From Halobacillus locisalis (GTDB taxonomy: Bacteria > Bacillota > Bacilli > Bacillales > Halobacillaceae), in contig NZ_JACEFG010000004.1 of assembly GCF_013694105.1 (NCBI RefSeq), positions 185,304 through 249,303 of the forward strand: DNA of 64,000 nucleotides, read 5' to 3'. Below, piece by piece: positions 58,716 through 64,000 of this stretch; within the stretch, counting starts at the first letter, position 1; each line of letters starts with the position of its first letter. A program made the translations under genes and the position numbers. The notes under the pieces were generated by a model. That model saw only the letters and a list, made by a program, of their open reading frames with translations. It made no database searches and was not told the DNA's origin.

Positions 58716-59311
58716 TGGCAGAAGAACAAAAACATATCAACTTGTCTGTGTACCAGAAGGCGAAAAAAGGAAACTACTATTGCGGGGATAGTTATTTTTA
58801 CAATGAAACGGATGAAGCCTTTGTCTGTGCTATAGCTGATGGGTTAGGCAGTGGAGAAATGGCTCGAGAATCATCCAAAGCCGTCATGGAAATGATTGAA
58901 GATTACCCAAATCTCACCATTGAGTCACTTGTCGCGAAATGCAACGAGGCATTAGTCGGTAAGCGCGGGGTGGTCCTCGGAATACTTCGGGTCGACTATA
59001 AATCCCAGACCTATTCCTATTCCTCAATTGGCAATATCGGAATTATCATTGTCAATTCGGAAGGAAAAAAGAGTCGAAATATCCCTTTGGCCGGTTACTT
59101 AGCTGGTTTTCCTCGGAAGCTCAGGGTAACCAATGGAAAAGTTGAGAAGGGTATGAAATTCTTAATGTTCTCGGACGGTGTCAATGACCGACGCTTCCCG
59201 TTGAATCGTATTCATACAGATGCGGTAGATGAAATCATTGAGCAATATAAAGAACTCTATGGCCATTCAAGGGATGATGATACAACACTGATTGCCATGG
59301 AGTACGAATAA
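58715..59311 (+). CDS. rsbX: Phosphoserine phosphatase RsbX
   Basis: The 198-residue PPM-type phosphatase has GDSYFYNETDEAFVCAIADGLGSGEMARESSKA near residues 20-52 and MFSDGVNDRRF near 150-160. RsbX resets the stressosome by dephosphorylating RsbS and RsbR. The GTG start shares one base with the sigB stop. A terminator follows, so it closes the operon. Confidence 0.93.
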   Translation: MAEEQKHINLSVYQKAKKGNYYCGDSYFYNETDEAFVCAIADGLGSGEMARESSKAVMEMIEDYPNLTIESLVAKCNEALVGKRGVVLGILRVDYKSQTYSYSSIGNIGIIIVNSEGKKSRNIPLAGYLAGFPRKLRVTNGKVEKGMKFLMFSDGVNDRRFPLNRIHTDAVDEIIEQYKELYGHSRDDDTTLIAMEYE

Positions 59312-59312
59312 A

Positions 59313-59350
59313 GAAGACCTTATTCTTATCATATAGAATAGGGTCTTTTT
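59313..59350 (+). terminator. Terminator of the sigB operon
   Basis: AAGACCTTATTCT / AGAATAGGGTCTT with a short AT-rich loop and TTTTT. Confidence 0.88.
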
Positions 59351-59435
59351 GTGTAGGATCCCGTGGATGAGGCGAAGTAAACAATAGGATAATTTGATAC
59401 AATATAGAAGAGATGTCACCTGAGGAGGTCTATTT

Positions 59436-61607
59436 TTGAGTGAATTAGAACACAACACGGAACTCATTAAACTGGTTGCCAAGCAGTCTGGTTTAAACGA
59501 GAAACCCGTGAAACAAGTCATCACATTACTTAATGAAGGAAACACCGTGCCGTTTATTGCCCGCTACCGTAAAGAATTGACCGGTGGGTTAGATGAGGTA
59601 CAAATCAAATCAATAGAAGACCAGTGGGGTTATGTACAAAACCTTACGCAAAGAAAAGAAGAAGTTATACGCCTGATCGAAGAACAAGGGAAGTTGACGG
59701 ACGAATTAAAGAAAGAAATCGAATCCTCTACGCAGCTGCAGAAAGTTGAAGATCTCTATCGTCCATATAAGCAAAAGAGAAGAACGAGAGCTACAATAGC
59801 GAAAGAAAAAGGGTTAGAGCCTTTAGCAGAGCAAGTGTGGAAACAGAAGGACTTTGATTTTCAGCAAGAAGCCAAACGTTTCTTCTCCGATGAGCATGAA
59901 CTCACAACCATTGAAGATGTCCAAGCAGGTGTCAACGACATATTGGCAGAATGGATTTCGGATGAACCGCAATACCGTGAGCAAATCCGTAAACAAACAT
60001 TCCAAAAGGGAACCATCGTTTCATCTGATAAAAAATCAGAGGACGATGAAAAAGGGATCTTCGAAATGTACTATGATTACCAGGAGCCTGTACGCTCCAT
60101 AGCGTCACACCGTGTACTCGCGCTGAACCGTGGGGAAAAAGAAGGGGTTCTGAAGGTTTCTGTTCACCCTCCAGAGGAGTCCATTGTGCAGTGGTTGGAG
60201 AGACAAGTGATTCACCGGTCTACTGTCGAGGCGATCCGCTCTCTCATGACAGAGGCGATTCAAGATGCTTACAAACGTCTGGTCCAACCGTCGATTGAGA
60301 GGGAAATACGCAATTCTTTATCTGACCAAGCAGAAGAGCAAGCAATTGAAGTGTTCTCAAGTAACTTGCGAAGCTTACTTCTTCAACCGCCGTTGAAAGG
60401 AAAAGTCGTCCTAGGGCTCGACCCCGCTTACCGGACGGGTTGCAAATTAGCAGCGGTCGATGAAACAGGGAAAGTGCTTGAGATCTCTGTCATCTATCCA
60501 ACAGCCCCACGAAACGATGTGGCAGGAGCTGAAAAGACCATTTTATCCTTCATGAAAAAGCATCCGATTGAACTGATGGCAATCGGAAATGGGACAGCTT
60601 CCCGTGAAACAGAGCAATTTGTCGCGAATATGATTCAGAACCACAATCTTGACGCTTCCTATATGATTGTCAACGAAGCAGGAGCAAGTGTGTATTCTGC
60701 ATCTAAACTGGCACGTGATGAATTCCCTGACTTGAAAGTAGAGGAGAGAAGTGCCGTTTCGATCGCACGTCGCGTTCAGGATCCACTAGCTGAACTCGTG
60801 AAGATCGATCCGAAATCCATTGGTGTCGGACAATACCAGCACGATGTAACACAGAAGAAATTGAATGCCTCCCTTACCTTCGTTGTAGAAACAGTAGTGA
60901 ACCAAGTAGGGGTGAACGTCAATACAGCTTCTTCCTCATTGTTGCAATATGTATCTGGACTTAGTAAGTCTGTCGCCAATAATGTTGTGAAGAAGAGAGA
61001 CGAGGTCGGGAAGTTTACGAAGCGCTCAGAGTTGAAAGACATCCCGCGCCTCGGTGCGAAAACCTATGAACAAAGTATCGGTTTCTTAAGAATCCTTGAT
61101 GGTAAGGATCCACTTGATCGGACCTCGATACACCCAGAAAGTTATAAAGCTACACGTGCCTTATTGAAGAATCTTGGATCATCGGTGGACGATCTAGGTA
61201 GTGATGAGTTAGAAGCAAAGGTGAAGGCAATCGATCAAAAAGCGATGGCTGATGAATTAGGTATCGGAGTGCTGACGCTCGAAGATATCATCAAATCCTT
61301 AGTTCAACCAGGGCGCGACCCTCGTGATGACTTACCTAAGCCCTTGCTCAAGACCAATGTTCTTTCTATGGAAGATTTAGAACAAGGGATGGAGCTGGAA
61401 GGTACAGTCCGAAATGTTGTAGACTTTGGAGCATTTGTAGATGTAGGAGTCAAACAGGATGGGCTTGTCCATATTTCGAAGTTATCCAACCGGTACGTGA
61501 AGCACCCGATGGATGTGGTTTCCGTCGGTGATGTGGTCACTGTGTGGGTAGACCAAGTAGATATACAAAAGCAGCGAATCGCATTGACGATGTTGCCTCA
61601 AATTTAA
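59436..61607 (+). CDS. tex: RNA-binding transcription accessory protein Tex (YdcI)
   Basis: The 723-residue protein has the Tex order: N-terminal helical domain (NEGNTVPFIARYRKELTGGLDEVQIK), a YqgF/RuvC-like domain near 325-450 (VLGLDPAYRTGCKLAAVD, AIGNGTASRETE), helix-hairpin-helix motifs near 495-560 (YVSGLSKSVANNVVKKRDEVGKFTKRSELKDIPRLGAKTYEQSIGFLRI) and a C-terminal S1 domain from about 650 (GMELEGTVRNVVDFGAFVDVGVKQDGLVHISKLS). TTG at 59436 has GAGGAGG 8 bases upstream. It is a single gene. Confidence 0.95.
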   Translation: MSELEHNTELIKLVAKQSGLNEKPVKQVITLLNEGNTVPFIARYRKELTGGLDEVQIKSIEDQWGYVQNLTQRKEEVIRLIEEQGKLTDELKKEIESSTQLQKVEDLYRPYKQKRRTRATIAKEKGLEPLAEQVWKQKDFDFQQEAKRFFSDEHELTTIEDVQAGVNDILAEWISDEPQYREQIRKQTFQKGTIVSSDKKSEDDEKGIFEMYYDYQEPVRSIASHRVLALNRGEKEGVLKVSVHPPEESIVQWLERQVIHRSTVEAIRSLMTEAIQDAYKRLVQPSIEREIRNSLSDQAEEQAIEVFSSNLRSLLLQPPLKGKVVLGLDPAYRTGCKLAAVDETGKVLEISVIYPTAPRNDVAGAEKTILSFMKKHPIELMAIGNGTASRETEQFVANMIQNHNLDASYMIVNEAGASVYSASKLARDEFPDLKVEERSAVSIARRVQDPLAELVKIDPKSIGVGQYQHDVTQKKLNASLTFVVETVVNQVGVNVNTASSSLLQYVSGLSKSVANNVVKKRDEVGKFTKRSELKDIPRLGAKTYEQSIGFLRILDGKDPLDRTSIHPESYKATRALLKNLGSSVDDLGSDELEAKVKAIDQKAMADELGIGVLTLEDIIKSLVQPGRDPRDDLPKPLLKTNVLSMEDLEQGMELEGTVRNVVDFGAFVDVGVKQDGLVHISKLSNRYVKHPMDVVSVGDVVTVWVDQVDIQKQRIALTMLPQI

Positions 61608-61613
61608 ACAAAA

Positions 61614-61643
61614 AAACCTGGGAGTCTCGAACTTCCGGGTTTT
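61614..61643. terminator. Terminator of tex, overlapping the cmpA end
   Basis: AAACCTGGGAGT / ACTTCCGGGTTT (with G-U pairs) and flanking A and T runs. It lies between convergent tex and cmpA and may serve both. Confidence 0.75.
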
Positions 61644-61752
61644 ATTTATGAAGGTGCTGATAATAATACCAACACTGATTCAGCATCTTAATCTGATATT
61701 TATCTTTATTGAGAAACGCTTTAGACATTTGCTTAACCAACCATGAAGGCAT
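61642..61752 (-). CDS. cmpA: Cortex morphogenetic protein CmpA, 36 residues
   Basis: Translated on the minus strand, this tiny gene gives MPSWLVKQMSKAFLNKDKYQ followed by IKMLNQCWYYYQHLHK. It strongly resembles CmpA of B. subtilis, a spore protein of about 37 residues that helps ClpXP remove SpoIVA from badly built spore envelopes. Its place, convergent with tex and divergent from ydcK, is the same as in B. subtilis. GGGAAAGATG lies before the ATG. It supports the view that this organism forms endospores. Gene finders often miss it. Confidence 0.9.
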   Translation of the reverse strand: MPSWLVKQMSKAFLNKDKYQIKMLNQCWYYYQHLHK

Positions 61753-61823
61753 CAGTCATCTTTCCCTTCCGTGATTTTAGGTATGTATGATACAGTATGC
61801 AAAGAAACGAGGAGGTGTTACCA

Positions 61824-62273
61824 ATGTCTTTCGATACCATTGATTTGCAAAACTGGACGAACCGGATTTCGAATATGTATTTTGAGAAACCCTTCATCCA
61901 CCGAGTGGTCTTCAATCCCAGGCTTCGAACGACAGGAGGACGCTACATCCCATCAAAGCGTGTGATTGAATTGAATCCTAAGTATTTGCATGAACTAGGC
62001 GAAGACGAATTCGAAGGGATCATCAAACACGAACTCTGTCATTATCATTTGCATATTGAAGGGAAGGGATACGGTCATAAAGACCCTGAGTTCAAAGAAT
62101 TGATGGAACGAACGGGATCGCCGAGGTTTTGTCAGCCATTGCCTTCACAAAAGCAGCGGGCCAGCCATCGCTACGTCTGTGTTACGTGTGAACAAGAGTA
62201 TGTTCGAAAGAGGAGAGTGGATACGTCTAAGTATCGATGCGGGAAATGTAAGGGGAAATTGAAAAAAATATAA
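61824..62273 (+). CDS. ydcK: SprT-like metalloprotease-family protein YdcK
   Basis: The 149-residue protein has the zinc motif HELCH (69-73) in IIKHELCHYHLHIEGKGYGHKDPEFK and a C-terminal zinc ribbon (YVCVTCEQEY ... YRCGKCKGKL). This is the SprT-like family, related to the catalytic part of eukaryotic Spartan; the bacterial role is unclear. GAGGAGGTG precedes the ATG at 61824. It is followed directly by the tRNA cluster, as in B. subtilis. Confidence 0.9.
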   Translation: MSFDTIDLQNWTNRISNMYFEKPFIHRVVFNPRLRTTGGRYIPSKRVIELNPKYLHELGEDEFEGIIKHELCHYHLHIEGKGYGHKDPEFKELMERTGSPRFCQPLPSQKQRASHRYVCVTCEQEYVRKRRVDTSKYRCGKCKGKLKKI

Positions 62274-62281
62274 AGAAACCA

Positions 62282-62310
62282 TTGACGAAAGACATAGAGC
62301 GTGTTAAATT
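62282..62310 (+). promoter_or_regulatory. First promoter of the tRNA cluster
   Basis: TTGACG (62282-62287), 17-bp spacer, TAAATT (62305-62310). Confidence 0.6.
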
Positions 62311-62373
62311 AATTAAGTCGCAACAAAACAAGTCAACAACAGCAAAACAATAATATTTTTTGCAAAAAAAGGT

Positions 62374-62402
62374 TTGACATCACGCTTTAAATATTATAAG
62401 AT
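62374..62402 (+). promoter_or_regulatory. Second promoter of the tRNA cluster
   Basis: TTGACA (62374-62379), 17-bp spacer, TAAGAT (62397-62402), about 75 bp before the first tRNA. Confidence 0.75.
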
Positions 62403-62477
62403 ATAAATCGTCGCTGATAACGAAACAGCGCACATCGCAACGGAGACAAGCTTTCCAAGCGATACACCTTTTATTAT

Positions 62478-62552
62478 TCCAACGTAGCTCAGTGGTAGAG
62501 CAATCGGCTGTTAACCGATCGGTCGTAGGTTCGAATCCTACCGTTGGAGCCA
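62478..62552 (+). tRNA. tRNA-Asn (GTT)
   Basis: Acceptor TCCAACG/CGTTGGA, anticodon loop CTGTTAA, T loop GGTTCGAATCC; CCA is encoded. Confidence 0.97.
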
Positions 62553-62556
62553 TTAC

Positions 62557-62647
62557 GGAGAAGTACTCAAGTGGCTGAAGAGGCGCCCCTGCTAAGGGTG
62601 TAGGTCGCGTAAGCGGCGCGAGGGTTCAAATCCCTCCTTCTCCGCCA
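62557..62647 (+). tRNA. tRNA-Ser (GCT)
   Basis: Acceptor GGAGAAG/CTTCTCC, anticodon GCT, long variable arm as expected for Ser; CCA is encoded. Confidence 0.97.
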
Positions 62648-62663
62648 TTATTCATTTCATAAT

Positions 62664-62735
62664 GGCCCGTTGGTCAAGTGGTTAAGACACCGCCCTTTCA
62701 CGGCGGTATCACGGGTTCGAATCCCGTACGGGTCA
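62664..62735 (+). tRNA. tRNA-Glu (TTC), CCA not encoded
   Basis: Acceptor GGCCCGT/ACGGGTC, anticodon TTC. The gene ends ...GGGTCA followed by CTT, so CCA must be added after transcription. Confidence 0.96.
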
Positions 62736-62748
62736 CTTTAATTACATA

Positions 62749-62825
62749 GGTCCGGTAGTTCAGTTGGTTAGAATGCCTGCCTGTCACGCAGGAGGTCGCG
62801 GGTTCGAGTCCCGTCCGGACCGCCA
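62749..62825 (+). tRNA. tRNA-Asp (GTC)
   Basis: Acceptor GGTCCGG/CCGGACC, anticodon GTC; CCA is encoded. Confidence 0.97.
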
Positions 62826-62834
62826 TTATATGTT

Positions 62835-62909
62835 TGGGCCATGGCCAAGCGGTAAGGCAACGGTTTTTGGTACCGTCATGCGCTGGTTCGAATCCAGCTG
62901 GCCCAGCCA
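62835..62909 (+). tRNA. tRNA-Gln (TTG)
   Basis: Acceptor TGGGCCA/TGGCCCA, anticodon TTG; CCA is encoded. Confidence 0.97.
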
Positions 62910-62928
62910 TTTTTCTTTGCAGAAAGAG

Positions 62929-62957
62929 TTGACAAACACTCTAGAAAATTATATGAT
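62929..62957 (+). promoter_or_regulatory. Internal promoter before tRNA-Lys
   Basis: TTGACA (62929-62934), 17-bp spacer, TATGAT (62952-62957). A 167-bp gap separates the Gln and Lys tRNA genes, and this promoter explains it. Confidence 0.75.
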
Positions 62958-63076
62958 GTTTCTTGTGCTTTTAAAACAAGAACTGCCATCAACGATTTAT
63001 AGATTGAGAGTTTCACATTAAGTAGGAGCCATTTAGTACAAACGCTTAATAAAGCGAAGGCATCTTACTACATGAC

Positions 63077-63152
63077 GAGCCATTAGCTCAGCTGGTAGAG
63101 CATCTGACTTTTAATCAGAGGGTCGAAGGTTCGAATCCTTCATGGCTCACCA
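63077..63152 (+). tRNA. tRNA-Lys (TTT)
   Basis: Acceptor GAGCCAT/ATGGCTC, anticodon TTT; CCA is encoded. Confidence 0.97.
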
Positions 63153-63158
63153 TTTTTT

Positions 63159-63240
63159 GCGGGTGTGGTGGAATTGGCAGACACGCTAGATTTAGGATCT
63201 AGTGCTTCACGGCGTGGGGGTTCAAGTCCCTCCACCCGCA
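63159..63240 (+). tRNA. tRNA-Leu (TAG), CCA not encoded
   Basis: Acceptor GCGGGTG/CACCCGC, anticodon TAG, long variable arm; followed by CTT instead of CCA. Confidence 0.96.
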
Positions 63241-63275
63241 CTTTCCAATCTACCATGATTAGCATTCATACATTT

Positions 63276-63359
<84 letters not shown>

Positions 63360-63383
63360 CTGAAATCTTTTTAAAAAAAGTCC

Positions 63384-63412
63384 TTGCGTTAAACCGAAAC
63401 AAATGATACAAT
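63384..63412 (+). promoter_or_regulatory. Internal promoter before tRNA-Arg
   Basis: TTGCGT (63384-63389), 17-bp spacer, TACAAT (63407-63412), 20 bp before the tRNA-Arg gene. It may also feed the rRNA operon. Confidence 0.7.
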
Positions 63413-63431
63413 AGAAATTGTCGCTTTAAAT

Positions 63432-63508
<77 letters not shown>

Positions 63509-63519
63509 TTTTTTTCTTG

Positions 63520-63596
63520 CGGGAAGTAGCTCAGCTTGGTAGAGCACTTGGTTTGGGACCAAGGGGTCGCAGGTTCGAATCCTGTCTTCCCGACCA
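63520..63596 (+). tRNA. tRNA-Pro (TGG)
   Basis: Acceptor CGGGAAG/CTTCCCG, anticodon TGG; CCA is encoded. Confidence 0.97.
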
Positions 63597-63627
63597 CCCG
63601 AGTTACTTACTTAATAAATCTTAATAT

Positions 63628-63701
63628 GCGGGTGTAGTTTAGTGGTAAAACCTCAGCCTTCCAAGCTGATGATGAGGGTTCGATTCCCTTCACCCGCTCC
63701 A
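63628..63701 (+). tRNA. tRNA-Gly (TCC)
   Basis: Acceptor GCGGGTG/CACCCGC, anticodon TCC; CCA is encoded. Confidence 0.97.
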
Positions 63702-63721
63702 TTTATTTCAGAATTACCATT

Positions 63722-63799
<78 letters not shown>

Positions 63800-63806
63800 T
63801 GAACAT

Positions 63807-63826
63807 TTGATCTTTGAAAACTGAAC
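63807..63826 (+). promoter_or_regulatory. rRNA antitermination boxA-like site
   Basis: TGATCTTTGAAAACTGAAC is the usual leader sequence about 100 bp before 16S rRNA in Bacillaceae and contains the boxA-like CTTTGAAAA core. Confidence 0.7.
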
Positions 63827-63917
63827 GAACCAACCAGTACGTCAAGATATTCTTTCTATTATAGAAGGAATTCAAACAAGCACATTCGGTGTGCAAATGA
63901 GCAAGTCAAACTTCAAC

Positions 63918-64000
63918 TTTTATGGAGAGTTTGATCCTGGCTCAGGACGAACGCTGGCGGCGTGCCTAATACATGCAAGTCGAGCGCGGGAAGCGAGCTG
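63918..64000 (+). rRNA. 16S rRNA (3' partial)
   Basis: The gene starts TTTATGGAGAGTTTGATCC, followed by the conserved CTGGCTCAGGACGAACGCTGG and GCCTAATACATGCAAGTCGAGCG. It runs off the right edge of the window. Confidence 0.98.

Overview
The window looks like the chromosome of a low-to-mid GC, endospore-forming Bacillaceae. Halobacillus or a close relative is the likeliest source (inference from gene content and order). Pointers are two BCCT osmolyte transporters, very acidic protein stretches, strong Bacillus-type ribosome binding sites, GTG/TTG starts in conserved genes, the spore gene cmpA, and a core order matching B. subtilis from cshA (ydbR) through ydcA, acpS, ydcC, alr, ndoAI/ndoA, the sigB operon, tex (ydcI), cmpA and ydcK to a tRNA cluster.

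Layout. 1-6.1 kb: GNAT enzymes, a YegS-type lipid kinase, a lytic transglycosylase, an FMN reductase, Ohr, a HesB-like protein and a YdjM-like membrane protein. 6.1-7.6 kb: the most unusual locus, an AimR/RRNPP-like TPR receptor without the N-terminal DNA-binding part, followed by a small secreted precursor carrying two identical DPGDSGVG octapeptides, one at the very C terminus. 7.6-13.5 kb: BCCT transporters, DUF2254 and DUF368 membrane proteins. 13.5-20 kb: a thioredoxin, a SelD-like flavoprotein and, on the minus strand, a YnjBCD-type ABC importer with a TVP38/TMEM64 protein. 20-30.2 kb: methyltransferase, PPOX-fold protein, a chemoreceptor with a BMP-family lipoprotein, luciferase-like monooxygenase, a YknW/YknX-like pair, and MATE plus MarR. 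30.4-43.9 kb: a membrane protein with a second lipid kinase, VOC protein, MarR, an ABC-F protein behind a leader-peptide attenuator, SDR enzymes, glutaredoxin, YppG-like protein, esterase, MFS, DegV and EamA. 44-62.3 kb: the conserved cshA-to-ydcK block. 62.4-64 kb: twelve tRNA genes with repeated promoters, then the start of a 16S rRNA gene.

How it fits together. The complete stressosome/partner-switching module (rsbR-S-T-U-V-W-sigB-rsbX) controls SigB, and three good SigB-type promoters are visible: before rsbV, before the second BCCT transporter and before the glutaredoxin gene. This suggests that osmotic and redox functions in the window belong to the general stress regulon. Six copies of a hairpin-forming dispersed repeat lie between genes, five between convergent gene ends, and two kinds of short tandem array with a ~20-bp period lie in other gene gaps. 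Functions are assigned from motif recognition and remembered family sequences; no database search was run.
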